Below are positions 18,364 through 26,990 of a stretch of 40,063 bases of DNA, piece by piece (position 1 is the stretch's first letter; each line of letters opens with the position of its first letter). The position numbers were made by a program, and so were the translations under genes. Source of the DNA: CALITV01 sp964415795 (lineage in GTDB: Bacteria; UBP6; UBA1177; JAKLFG01); assembly GCA_964415795.1 (NCBI GenBank), contig CAYQBN010000019.1, positions 1 to 40,063 of the forward strand, given 5' to 3'. The notes beneath the pieces were generated by a model that worked only from the letters and a program-made list of their open reading frames with translations, was not told the origin of the DNA and made no database searches.

Positions 18364-19524
18364 TCACCGACCGCAAGCGGCGATGAGCTCTTTCACCTTG
18401 TCGGTCCGTTCCCACGGCATCCAGTCGCGTCCGAAGTGGCCATAGACCGCTGTCCGTTTGTAAATGGGGCGGAGAAGGTCATGATGGGCGATGATGCGCG
18501 CCGGTCGCAGGTCGAAGACCTCGGTGACCGCCTTTTCGATAATCGCCTCGTCTACCACCGCCGTGCCGAAGGTGTTGACATAGACCGAGACGGGCCGTGC
18601 GACGCCGATGGCGTAAGCGATCTGTATCTCGCATCGCTTGGCGAGTTTCGCCGCGACGATGTTCTTGGCGACATAGCGCGCCATGTAGGAGGCGGAACGA
18701 TCCACCTTCGACGGATCTTTTCCCGAAAAGGCTCCGCCGCCATGGCGTCCCCAGCCGCCGTAGGTGTCAACGATGATCTTGCGGCCGGTAAGGCCGGTAT
18801 CGGCGACCGGACCGCCAATGACGAAACGGCCCGTGGGATTGATGAAGTACTCGGTCTTTGCGTGAAGCAGGTGCGCCGGAATGATCGGCTTGATGACCGT
18901 TTCGATGACTGCCTCGCGAATCTGTTCGTTCGTGGCGCTGTCAAGGTGCTGGGTCGATACGACCACCTTATCCACGGCGACCGGTCGGTCATCCTCATAG
19001 CGGACGCTTACTTGCGATTTGCCATCGGGCATGAAGAAAGGGACAAGACCCTTCTTGCGTACCTCGGCGAGCCGATGACAGAGTTGATGAGCGAGCAGGA
19101 TCGGAGTCGGGAGATAATCGGCATTCTCGTCGGTCGCATACCCGAACATAAGCCCTTGGTCGCCGGCACCCTGCTCGTCCTTGTTCTTTCTATCGACCCC
19201 CTGCGCGATGTCCGGAGACTGCTTATCTATGCTCGTAACGACGCCACAGGTGTCGGCATCGAAGCGGCAGGTCTTGGTGTCGATGTACCCGATCTCGCGC
19301 ACCGTGTTGCGGACGACCGCCGGAATGTCCACCCAGCCATCGGTCGTTATCTCTCCACCGACCACGACCAGCCCGGTCGTGATGAAGGTCTCGCAGGCGA
19401 CTCGCGCATTCTTGTCTTGCTCGATGATCGCATCGAGTATGGCGTCCGATATCTGATCGGCGACCTTGTCGGGATGTCCTTCGGTCACCGACTCGGAAGT
19501 AAAGACGAACGAACGATGCTTCAT
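18364..19524 (-). CDS. metK: S-adenosylmethionine synthetase
   Basis: Makes S-adenosylmethionine from methionine and ATP. 386 residues, full family length, from ATG 19524 with GGAGAG upstream. Signature segments are intact: TEGHPDKVADQISDAILD near the N-terminus, GAGDQGLMFGYA, and GGGAFSGKDPSKVDRSA in the C-terminal half. It lies 104 bases behind rpsI with no obvious separate promoter, so it may be read through from the ribosomal promoter. Confidence 0.97.
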   Translation of the reverse strand: MKHRSFVFTSESVTEGHPDKVADQISDAILDAIIEQDKNARVACETFITTGLVVVGGEITTDGWVDIPAVVRNTVREIGYIDTKTCRFDADTCGVVTSIDKQSPDIAQGVDRKNKDEQGAGDQGLMFGYATDENADYLPTPILLAHQLCHRLAEVRKKGLVPFFMPDGKSQVSVRYEDDRPVAVDKVVVSTQHLDSATNEQIREAVIETVIKPIIPAHLLHAKTEYFINPTGRFVIGGPVADTGLTGRKIIVDTYGGWGRHGGGAFSGKDPSKVDRSASYMARYVAKNIVAAKLAKRCEIQIAYAIGVARPVSVYVNTFGTAVVDEAIIEKAVTEVFDLRPARIIAHHDLLRPIYKRTAVYGHFGRDWMPWERTDKVKELIAACGR

Positions 19525-19628
19525 GGTGTCTCTCCGTTATCGCAGTAACTGAGCATAGAAAAGATATCCCTACGGGGCAAGCAGAAAACCGCAGTAGAAA
19601 CCGCCATCTCCGCAGAATGTCCCGGGTA
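19525..19628 (-). other. rpsI-metK intergenic leader with possible hairpin
   Basis: 104 non-coding bases. On the minus strand a CTACTGCGG ... CCCCGTAG segment can fold into a short imperfect hairpin, followed by ATATCTTTTC. No match to the conserved cores of the SAM-I, SAM-II or SAM/SAH riboswitches was recognised by eye. It may be a processing site or weak attenuator. Confidence 0.25.
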
Positions 19629-20015
19629 TCAGCGCTTGCTGTATTGAGGACGCTTGCGGGCGCCGCGGAGTCCGTACTTCTTGCGTTCCTTGGCCCGGGC
19701 GTCACGAGTAAGAAAGCCCTGTTTCTTGAGGGCCTGCCGAAGATCCTTGTTGAAAGCGCACAGCGCGCGGCTGATGCCGTGACGAACCGCATCGGCTTGT
19801 GCCATAATACCGCCCCCGGTCACCGTGATGAGGGCGCTAAAGCGTCTTTCCGTTCCAGTAACGCGGAATGGCGCGAAGATCTTCTTGATATTGGTCTCGG
19901 TCTGGAAGTGTTCCTTTAGATCCTTTCCGTTGACCGTCATCTCGCCGGTGCCGGGGCGAAGGAAGACCCGCGCTATCGCCGACTTCCGTTTACCGGTTCC
20001 ATACCATTGTTCCAT
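19629..20015 (-). CDS. rpsI: 30S ribosomal protein S9
   Basis: 128 residues with the S9 signatures: YGTGKRKSAIARV at the start, GGGIMAQADAVRHGISRAL in the middle, and the basic tail TRDARAKERKKYGLRGARKRPQYSKR whose last residues reach the P-site tRNA. It follows rplM by 24 bases, the standard bacterial order. Confidence 0.98.
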   Translation of the reverse strand: MEQWYGTGKRKSAIARVFLRPGTGEMTVNGKDLKEHFQTETNIKKIFAPFRVTGTERRFSALITVTGGGIMAQADAVRHGISRALCAFNKDLRQALKKQGFLTRDARAKERKKYGLRGARKRPQYSKR

Positions 20016-20039
20016 GGCCGTATGCTCCTTGTCTCGAAA

Positions 20040-20471
20040 CTACAACTCGATCTTGACCGGCTGTTGGGCATGATGAGGGTGTTCCGGCCCCGCATAGACC
20101 TTGAGTTTCTTGAACACCGCGCGCCCCAGTTTGTTCTTGGGGAGCATTCCCTTGACTGCATTGAGAATGAGAAAATCGGGATGGCGTTCCCGTTTCTGGC
20201 GGGCACTCCACTTTCTCATGCCGCTTTGATAGCCGGAGTAATGATAGTAGAACTTCTCGTCCCACTTGTTTCCGGTGAGCACTATCTTGTCGGCGTTGAT
20301 GACGACGACATAGTCGCCACCGTCGACATGGGGCGTAAAGAACGCCTTGTTTTTTCCGCGAAGGATAGTGGCGATCTGCGTAGCAAGACGGCCGAGCGTC
20401 TTGCCTGCCGCATCCACCTCGAACCAGCGGTGCTGGGCATCCTCTTTTCTGAGGCTTCGTGTCATTTCCAT
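20040..20471 (-). CDS. rplM: 50S ribosomal protein L13
   Basis: 143 residues from ATG 20471, seven bases after AGG. TTG 20489 would add six residues, and ATG 20465 is also possible. Family segments: WFEVDAAGKTLGRLAT, HVDGGDYVVVINADKI, AVKGMLPKNKLGR and YAGPEHPHHAQ. First gene of the rplM-rpsI pair; its promoter lies directly upstream. Confidence 0.97.
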   Translation of the reverse strand: MEMTRSLRKEDAQHRWFEVDAAGKTLGRLATQIATILRGKNKAFFTPHVDGGDYVVVINADKIVLTGNKWDEKFYYHYSGYQSGMRKWSARQKRERHPDFLILNAVKGMLPKNKLGRAVFKKLKVYAGPEHPHHAQQPVKIEL

Positions 20472-20510
20472 GGCAAAACCTGCTGTCAATCCTCGAAAAA
20501 ACGGAAGGTG

Positions 20511-20538
20511 ATGATACCGAGACTCTTCTCTCTGTCAA
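20511..20538 (-). promoter_or_regulatory. Promoter of rplM-rpsI (and probably metK-bio)
   Basis: Minus strand TTGACA (20538-20533), 16 bases, TATCAT (20516-20511): -35 perfect, -10 five of six. Start expected near 20504, about 32 bases before the L13 ATG. The -35 box sits immediately after the T-run of the terminator of the upstream signalling operon. Confidence 0.75.
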
Positions 20539-20540
20539 GA

Positions 20541-20566
20541 AAAAAGGGGAGTTACTCTAGTAACTG
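20541..20566 (-). terminator. Intrinsic terminator of the signalling operon
   Basis: In the minus-strand RNA, CAGUUAC-UAGA-GUAACU forms a perfect stem with a 4-base loop (20550-20565), followed by CCCC and a run of six U. The stem overlaps the stop codon of the HD-GYP gene. It separates the 11-kb signalling operon from the ribosomal operon. Confidence 0.65.
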
Positions 20567-21640
20567 CTCATAAATGCGGGAGAAACGCGCCTCGCAAGTC
20601 TCGAAAGCGGCGACGATGTCAGGGTCGAACTGTGTTCCTGCGCACTCTTTGAGGATCGCGCAGCTTTTTTCGTGAGAGAACGGCTCCTTGTAGCACCGCT
20701 TCGCACGGAGAGCCTCGTACACATCGGCGACCGCCATGATACGCCCTGCCAGTGGTATCTCTTCGCCCTTCAGCTTATCGGGATACCCGTTCCCGTCCCA
20801 TCGTTCATGATGAGAGCGTGCGATGATGGCTCCCATGGTGAGAAAAGCGTTTTGCGGATAGCGTTCGGTGACGGCGCGAAGCGTCTCCCAACCGATGATC
20901 GTATGGCGTTTCATGGTCTCGAATTCTTCGGAGGTCAGCTTGCCCGGCTTGAGGAGTATCGCATCGGGGATGCCGACCTTTCCGATGTCGTGAAGCGGAG
21001 CGGCATAGAAGAGGTTGGTAACGAATTCCGTGGTTATCTCTGAGGCGTACTTTGGCTGGAGCGCCAGTTCCTCGGCGAGGATGCGACAAAAGATCTGTAC
21101 TCGCTCGATGTGACGTCCCGTTTCGTCGTCGCGCGACTCGGCCAATCTGGCGAGCGCGATGATGGTGGCGATCTGCGCGTTCGATATCTCTTTCACCTTT
21201 TCGGCGACCAATATCTCGAGTTCTCGATTGTGGCGGAGGAGTTCTTTCTGAAGGGCGGCGATACGAAGATGGGTTTTCACTCGGGCGAGCACCTCTTCGA
21301 CTTGGAACGGCTTGGTGATATAGTCCTGTCCTCCGGCGGCGAAGGCGTACACCTTGTCCTGCGGGTCGTTGAGGGCGCTGAGAAAGATGACCGGGATGTC
21401 GGCGAGTTTGGGGTTCGCTTTGAGTCGTCGGCATACTTCGTAACCGTCCATTTCCGGCATGGTGATGTCGAGCAGGATGAGATTGGGGGGTTCGAGTTCG
21501 GCGGCCCGAAGCGCCATCGATCCATTGGGTATCGGTCGGATGCGGTAGTCGTGATCTTTGAGCATGTCGGTAAGAAGCCGCAGGTTTTGCGGCGTATCGT
21601 CCACTATGAGGATGGAAGGTGTTTCAGGACTTTTGTTCAT
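20552..21640 (-). CDS. Response regulator with HD-GYP c-di-GMP phosphodiesterase domain
   Basis: 362 residues from ATG 21640 (GGGGAA upstream); it overlaps the hybrid kinase by 17 bases. Receiver domain at residues 8-125 with acidic pocket DD14-15, phospho-acceptor Asp58 (LILLDITMPEMDG) and Lys110. A coiled linker (~128-155) leads to the HD-GYP domain (~160-345): HD at 217-218 in PLHDIGKVGIPD, MKRHTIIG, SHHERWDGNGYP with GYP at 285-287, and AVADVYEAL. All metal-binding and GYP residues appear present, so it should hydrolyse c-di-GMP when phosphorylated (RpfG-like). With the GGDEF protein of the same operon it gives both directions of c-di-GMP control. Last gene of the operon. Confidence 0.93.
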   Translation of the reverse strand: MNKSPETPSILIVDDTPQNLRLLTDMLKDHDYRIRPIPNGSMALRAAELEPPNLILLDITMPEMDGYEVCRRLKANPKLADIPVIFLSALNDPQDKVYAFAAGGQDYITKPFQVEEVLARVKTHLRIAALQKELLRHNRELEILVAEKVKEISNAQIATIIALARLAESRDDETGRHIERVQIFCRILAEELALQPKYASEITTEFVTNLFYAAPLHDIGKVGIPDAILLKPGKLTSEEFETMKRHTIIGWETLRAVTERYPQNAFLTMGAIIARSHHERWDGNGYPDKLKGEEIPLAGRIMAVADVYEALRAKRCYKEPFSHEKSCAILKECAGTQFDPDIVAAFETCEARFSRIYEQLLE

Positions 21641-24600
21641 TGGCGTTCCCCAGTTCGCGGAGGATCCCTTCGTAATCGAAGTTTTTGGTGAGTTGACGGA
21701 GCCGGGCGGCGTTTGCCGCGTTCGTCTTCCCGATCTCGTCGGCGGCCTGTTCGAGAGCCTCCGTGTCGCCAACGAGCGCTGCGGTGCGGACCGAGACCTG
21801 CTGTTCCTCGGTCAGAAGCGAAAGATCGTGTTTCTCTTGCGCTTCTTTCGAAAGGGAATCCGGACCGGTCGTCCGCAGGAGAGGTCCTTCTTCGGAGCAA
21901 GAGATGGAAAGAAGCTTTGCGATGGCGGGACACAGATCGCTTTCTTTGACGGGTTTACGGATGAAGGCATCGGCCCCTGCCTTGAGCGCCGCTTTTTTAT
22001 CTTCCTCCATCACGAGGGCGGAGATCACGATGATGGGAACTTTCTTGCCGAAATCCGAGTTCTTTATCTCACGGATCGCGGCAAGACCGTCCATTTCGGG
22101 CATCTTGATATCCATGAGGACGAGATCGGGCTGCCATTGCCAGAAAAGCGAGAGTGCTTCCCTGCCATTTTCCGCCTCGGCAGTAATGAACCCTTTTTCT
22201 TCGAGAAAGAGGCGCAAAACATCTCGGCTGGATGCATCGTCGTCCACAATGAGCGTTTTGTAGATAGTGCCCGGAGGCAGATGTTCGATGGTGACGGGCG
22301 TTGCCATGCCCCGGTTTTTCTGGGAACGAGAAGCCGGAAGTGCCCGGAAGGTGAACACGAATGTGCTTCCGACCCCTACTGTGCTCGTGGCGGTGAGCGT
22401 TCCTTCCATGAGCGTCGCGTACTGTTTGCAAAGCATGAGACCAAGACCGGTGCCGCCATAAGTTTTTCCGGCGGTCCCCTGCGAGAAAGGGTCGAATATG
22501 ACGGCGAGCTCTTCGGGACTCATCCCGGGGCCGGTGTCCTTCACCGTTACTTCGATGACATGATCGTTGCCGTAAAAACTTGGCCCGCTGTCGCGCACAA
22601 AGACTTCGATGGAACCGGTGCTGGTGAACTTGAAGGCATTCCCCAACAGGTTGAGAAGCACCTGACGCACCTTTCCTGCATCGGCGTTGACGAAGCGGGG
22701 GACCCGAGGATCGATCGTTGTTTTCCACAGGATCCCTTTTTCACTGGCACGAACACTGAACATGGCTTGGAGGTCGTTGCACAGCGACACCAGATCGAAG
22801 TCCTCGTTTTTGAGCGTCACGGCGCCTGCTTCTATCTTTGACACCTCGAGTATCTGGTTGATGAGCGCCAAAAGGTGCTCCCCGCTCCGCAGAATGGTCT
22901 CGATGTAGGTGCTCTCTGTCTCTGCAAGCTTCCCGGAGCGGCGAAGCAATTGCGCAAAACCGAGGATGGCGTTAAGCGGCGTCCGTATTTCGTGGCTCAT
23001 GTTGGCAAGAAAGAAACTCTTTGCGCGACTCGCCCGTTCGGCGGCGATTTTTGCCGCGTTCAGTTCGCGGGTCTGTTCGGCAACCCTCTGGGAAAGATGT
23101 TGTCGTTCTTCCTCGAGTTCCTCGGACAAGCGGGCCTTTTCGGTGATGTCTCGGATGAGCACGATGACCGTCTGCGGTCCGCCTGCGGCGATTCGCATCT
23201 CATGATGCCGCATCTTTCCTTCGATCTCTTCTTGATATTCGATGGTCTGTACCTGCCCACTCTCGAGGGCTGCGGTCACCGCTCGATCAAACTCTTCGCG
23301 GAAAGGATTTGCGAAAACCTGCGCGATGGTACGATTGAGAAACCGCTCGGGCGGCGCAAAAAGAAGCAGAGGGTCGCTTGCAAAATAGTCGACGAAAACG
23401 CGCCGCTCGTCGAGGAGGAGGATGAGGTCGGGCAAGGCGTTGAGTATCGCGCGGAGACGGGTGCTGACTTCCTCCAGTGCCTCGTGGGTCCTTTTCTCTT
23501 CCGTTATATCGAGAGAAAGCCCTACGATATGCTTTATGTCGCCTTTTTCGATGATAGGAACCTGTACGGTACGCATGATGCGGGGGCCGTAGACGGTGGT
23601 GACCGCTATGTCGGTAGGCGCGGTGGCGGTGCGTCCTGTCAGCGTTTGCTGATAGAGGAGTTCGAGTTCCCGTGTCTCGTCGGGACGGAAGATGTCCTCT
23701 ACCCGTTGCCCGACAATGTCGTTTCGCGGAATGCCGAGGAACTCTTCAGCAGCACGGTTGACCTGCGTGAAACAGAAAGTTTCCGGGTCCTTTACGAACA
23801 CCATCGCCGGGAGATGTTCGAGAATTGTCGCATAGTAGTCGCGTTGATGCTCTATCTTACGGGAAAGCAGCACTTGTTCGGAGAAGTCGGCCGCAAGAGT
23901 GGCGAAGCGGTGTTCTCCCGTTTTGAACGCGGTGATGGCCATGTGTTTGTCGAGAGGCTCGAAATAGACATCGAACTTGAGAGTTATTCCTGAGGAGACC
24001 ACCTTCGCGTATTCGGTAAGGTAAGGAGCCGTTCCTATACCGTAAAGCACCGAGGCACGGGCCCCGATGGCCATGTCCCTCGGAATGCCGGTAAGGTCGG
24101 TGTATGCCGGATTGCAGTCGAGGATGACATAGTCGCACGGGTTCCCCTGTTCGTCGTAAAGGATCTCATGGAGAACGACCGACTCGCTCAGATTGAAGAA
24201 GAGCGACTCGAACCGCTCGTGCATTTCGCGGAAGCGAAGTTCTGCCAGCCATTTATCTACCATCTCGGCCAATCGTTGGGGGACTCGGGTCAGGAACTGG
24301 GAATCCTTTATGATGTAGTCATAAGCGCCGCGGCGTACGAGGGCAAGGGCTACCGTAAGGTCGGCATAGCCGGTTATGACGAGGAAGGGAGGAATGGGGA
24401 TCTTCTCTTGGGCCGCTCGATCAAGAAGGTCTTCGGCGGTCATGTCGGGAAGACGCAGGTCGAGAACCATGAAGTCGGCCTGCTTATTCCTGAGCATGTC
24501 GAGCGCTTGGGAGCCGGTAAAGGCGAAGGAGGAGCTCCATCCTCGATTCTTCGTGGAAATGGCGAGGAGATGGGATGTTCCCTTGTCGTCCTCGACGATG

Positions 24601-24641
24601 AGGATGCGAGGGATGTTTTTCGGGAAAGGGGAACCGTTCAT
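21624..24641 (-). CDS. Hybrid sensor histidine kinase (REC-PAS-PAS-PAS-HisKA-HATPase-REC)
   Basis: 1,005 residues, soluble, no membrane helix. Order: N-terminal receiver (11-125; Asp61, Lys112), three PAS-like modules (about 140-262, 265-385, 395-500), coiled coil (500-540), HisKA with phospho-His550 in FFLANMSHEIRTPLNAILGF, HATPase with N-box NLLGNAFKF, DTGPGM and GGTGLGL, and a second receiver (794-912; Asp844 in LVLMDIKMPEMDG, Lys896). The last ~85 residues form a helical tail ending FDYEGILREL, a type often seen behind terminal receivers of hybrid kinases; it could act as an Hpt-like or dimer module but has no clear Hpt His. It starts 13 bases after the CheY-like regulator and overlaps the HD-GYP gene, its most likely output. 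Confidence 0.94.
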   Translation of the reverse strand: MNGSPFPKNIPRILIVEDDKGTSHLLAISTKNRGWSSSFAFTGSQALDMLRNKQADFMVLDLRLPDMTAEDLLDRAAQEKIPIPPFLVITGYADLTVALALVRRGAYDYIIKDSQFLTRVPQRLAEMVDKWLAELRFREMHERFESLFFNLSESVVLHEILYDEQGNPCDYVILDCNPAYTDLTGIPRDMAIGARASVLYGIGTAPYLTEYAKVVSSGITLKFDVYFEPLDKHMAITAFKTGEHRFATLAADFSEQVLLSRKIEHQRDYYATILEHLPAMVFVKDPETFCFTQVNRAAEEFLGIPRNDIVGQRVEDIFRPDETRELELLYQQTLTGRTATAPTDIAVTTVYGPRIMRTVQVPIIEKGDIKHIVGLSLDITEEKRTHEALEEVSTRLRAILNALPDLILLLDERRVFVDYFASDPLLLFAPPERFLNRTIAQVFANPFREEFDRAVTAALESGQVQTIEYQEEIEGKMRHHEMRIAAGGPQTVIVLIRDITEKARLSEELEEERQHLSQRVAEQTRELNAAKIAAERASRAKSFFLANMSHEIRTPLNAILGFAQLLRRSGKLAETESTYIETILRSGEHLLALINQILEVSKIEAGAVTLKNEDFDLVSLCNDLQAMFSVRASEKGILWKTTIDPRVPRFVNADAGKVRQVLLNLLGNAFKFTSTGSIEVFVRDSGPSFYGNDHVIEVTVKDTGPGMSPEELAVIFDPFSQGTAGKTYGGTGLGLMLCKQYATLMEGTLTATSTVGVGSTFVFTFRALPASRSQKNRGMATPVTIEHLPPGTIYKTLIVDDDASSRDVLRLFLEEKGFITAEAENGREALSLFWQWQPDLVLMDIKMPEMDGLAAIREIKNSDFGKKVPIIVISALVMEEDKKAALKAGADAFIRKPVKESDLCPAIAKLLSISCSEEGPLLRTTGPDSLSKEAQEKHDLSLLTEEQQVSVRTAALVGDTEALEQAADEIGKTNAANAARLRQLTKNFDYEGILRELGNANEQKS

Positions 24642-24654
24642 GCCAGAGCCTTTA

Positions 24655-25143
24655 TTACAGTTTCGGCAATTCGACGATGGTAAGGAACAGACCGAGTTTC
24701 TTCATCTTTTCGGCAAGCTCCCCGAACTTGACCGGTTTGGTGACATAGTTGTTGCACCCGGCGAGATAACAGCGATCTATCTCGACCGGATCGTCCGTTG
24801 TCGTGAGCATAATGACAGGTATCTTCCGGAAAAGGGGGTCGCTCTTCAATCGTTTGAGTACCGTGACACCGTCGCACCGCGGCATCCGGATGTCGAGAAG
24901 AAGAAGATAAGCGGTGTCAGCGACCGCCTGAGGAGTCGTCTTCCCGTTGCCGAAAAAGAAGGTAAGCGCCTCCTCTCCATCGGTAAAACGGACGATCTCG
25001 TTGAGCACCCCCGCATCGCGGAGGGAAGAGGTGATGAGTTCGGCGTGCCCGTCATCGTCTTCGGCAAGAAGCAGAACGACCTCTCGTTTCAACGCCGACT
25101 TTTGTTTCGAACCGACGATTTTTGTCGCTTGATGATTGTTCAT
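24655..25143 (-). CDS. Single-domain response regulator, Rcp1/CheY-like
   Basis: 162 residues. The receiver fold fills most of the protein: acidic pocket AEDDD (28-32), Asp84 in LLLDIRMPRCDG, Thr at TTTDD (114-118) and Lys136 in VTKPV. The insertion before the phospho-site strand and the overall layout resemble Rcp1-type regulators, which partner phytochrome-like kinases with the same H-box type as the upstream kinase (THDLRAPL). The ATG overlaps the kinase stop as ATGA, so the two are almost certainly a cognate pair. No output domain: it probably relays phosphate or docks. Confidence 0.92.
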   Translation of the reverse strand: MNNHQATKIVGSKQKSALKREVVLLLAEDDDGHAELITSSLRDAGVLNEIVRFTDGEEALTFFFGNGKTTPQAVADTAYLLLLDIRMPRCDGVTVLKRLKSDPLFRKIPVIMLTTTDDPVEIDRCYLAGCNNYVTKPVKFGELAEKMKKLGLFLTIVELPKL

Positions 25144-26990
25144 GGCCGCTCTCCTTCAGAAAGTTCTTTTTCGCTCCGGCCGCTGGCGCGAGGCCGTATA
25201 GGCAAGGTCACCGAGAAGGCGCTTCCTTTCCCCGGATCGCTCTTTACCCATACGGTGCCGCCATGCCGTTTGGCTATCCGTTGAACTAAAGCAAGTCCGA
25301 TGCCGTGGCCGACGGTGGGACCTCGAGGGTTGAGCCGCGAAAAGAGGTTCCAGATCTGCGTTTGGTGTCCTTCCCGGATGCCGATGCCGGTATCGCTCAC
25401 CGTATAGGTGATGTGGTCTCCCAGAAGCGTTCCGGTGACGGTGATGACGAGTTTGCGTGCCGGATCGCGGTATTTCACCGCATTGTCCAAAAGATTGGTG
25501 AACAGTTGTTCCAGTTCGCTGGGATCTCCCCAACAATCGGGAAGGGGGCCAACGGACATCTCGGCCTCGGCTTCCTGCAGGTGGAATGACAGATTGTCGC
25601 ACACCTTTTTGATGAGATCGTTCATGCGAACATATTCCCTGCGCGGTGCACTCCGATCGAGCCGGGCGACGCGAAGCAACGCGCTGATGAGCATATCCAT
25701 TCGTTCGCTGCTGGCCGAGATGTGGGCGAAGTCGCGGGGAAGCTCATCCTTGATGATCGGTTTGACGAGGCGACACAGTTCTTCCGAAGGGAGGGGGCGT
25801 TCTACGACATGGCGCAGTTCATTCAGAGCCTTTCGCGCCCGCTCGGTGAACCCCTGAATGTTGACCAAAGGGGCCCGTAGGTCGTGAGTGGTCGCGTAGA
25901 GGAGCGTCTCGAGCTCTTCATTTTTCTCTTGCAGGAGGCCGAGAAGGTTCTGCTGTATTTCCTGTGCCTTTTGTTCGGCGAGGTATGTGTTGCGGTAAAA
26001 GTCGCGCTGGCGGCGGTACCAGAGAACGCCGGTCGCCGTGGTGAGCATAATAGCCATCAACATGAACATGGTGAGAATGAGCCCTGCCTGCCGATGCCAG
26101 CCGGCGAGCGCTTCGGCGGTATCTACCTTGGCCACGAGGGACCATGTGGTTCCGGGTATTTTTCGAGTGGCCGAAATGACCTGCTTGTCACGGTAGTCGC
26201 GGCCTTCAAAGATGCCTTCTTCGCCCAATGCGGCGCGAACCGCCGCGATCTCGGTGCGGCTGAGGGGGATACGCAGTGAGAGCGAGGTTCCTTTTCGGTG
26301 ACGAAGTTCGTTGAGATACAGCACTTCGCCGCCTTCGCGTCGTACCAGTAATGTCTCTGCCGTCTCACTGGGGGCGGGCCATGACTGGACAAGCGGATAG
26401 AGAAAGGTGTGCGGAGATACTCGTAGAATAAGGATCCCGAACGGGTCCCTCGATGGGTCGGCGTTCGGAAAGAGCGGTGCGATAAAGTCAATGTGTACGA
26501 GGCCGTGACGGGAGCACCGATAGAAATCGGAGAAGAGGAATCGACGCTCCGAGATCGCTTTCTCGACGAGAAGAAGCGTTTCTCTCCCCAGTCTTTCCAA
26601 AGACGTTCCTGCTGCCGACCAGAGAATTTCGCCACTGGTGTCGGCAAGCACGACGTCCTCGTAGCCGTAACGGCGATAGATCGTTTCGAGACGGTGGAGT
26701 AAGAAAGGAGGCAGCGTCCGGTCTTGATGGCTCAAGAATGGGGCTACCGCAGTGGCGAAGAAAGGGTCGGTGGCGATGACGGTGATGTCTCTCCACCGCT
26801 CGCTGAGCCAAGCGACGATTTGCTCTTTTTTGAGGTCGGCAATGGTCGTGAGGGTCTCTCGCTGATCGAAGAGAATGCGTTCTTTTTGCGAGAAATAGAA
26901 CCAGACGCCGATAATGGTAACGAGTATCAGAAGTATGCCCAGAGGCACGACAAAGAGTAACAGGGAGATTTTCTTGTCGCTAAGAGGCAT
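25140..26990 (-). CDS. Membrane sensor histidine kinase with dCache-like periplasmic domain
   Basis: 616 residues. TM1 (~8-32), a ~270-residue periplasmic region with the pattern of dCache sensors (LETIYRRYGYEDVVLADTSGEILWSA, a second strand set near 260-290), TM2 (~303-324), a coiled linker, HisKA with His369 in YATTHDLRAPLVNIQGF, and HATPase with NLLDNAVKYRDP, SDTGIGI and GHGIGLALV. Cache domains bind small molecules outside the membrane; the ligand cannot be read from sequence. The start overlaps the stop of the GGDEF gene by 11 bases, and its stop overlaps the next regulator. Confidence 0.93.
   Translation of the reverse strand: MPLSDKKISLLLFVVPLGILLILVTIIGVWFYFSQKERILFDQRETLTTIADLKKEQIVAWLSERWRDITVIATDPFFATAVAPFLSHQDRTLPPFLLHRLETIYRRYGYEDVVLADTSGEILWSAAGTSLERLGRETLLLVEKAISERRFLFSDFYRCSRHGLVHIDFIAPLFPNADPSRDPFGILILRVSPHTFLYPLVQSWPAPSETAETLLVRREGGEVLYLNELRHRKGTSLSLRIPLSRTEIAAVRAALGEEGIFEGRDYRDKQVISATRKIPGTTWSLVAKVDTAEALAGWHRQAGLILTMFMLMAIMLTTATGVLWYRRQRDFYRNTYLAEQKAQEIQQNLLGLLQEKNEELETLLYATTHDLRAPLVNIQGFTERARKALNELRHVVERPLPSEELCRLVKPIIKDELPRDFAHISASSERMDMLISALLRVARLDRSAPRREYVRMNDLIKKVCDNLSFHLQEAEAEMSVGPLPDCWGDPSELEQLFTNLLDNAVKYRDPARKLVITVTGTLLGDHITYTVSDTGIGIREGHQTQIWNLFSRLNPRGPTVGHGIGLALVQRIAKRHGGTVWVKSDPGKGSAFSVTLPIRPRASGRSEKELSEGERP

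Noticed and set aside
18196..19548. Long plus-strand open frame across metK
   Set aside because: The opposite strand encodes full-length metK and bioD with all signatures; the plus-strand frame has no recognisable domain.
19525..19628. SAM riboswitch upstream of metK
   Set aside because: No conserved core or pseudoknot pattern of a known SAM class was recognised by eye; kept only as a low-confidence leader.
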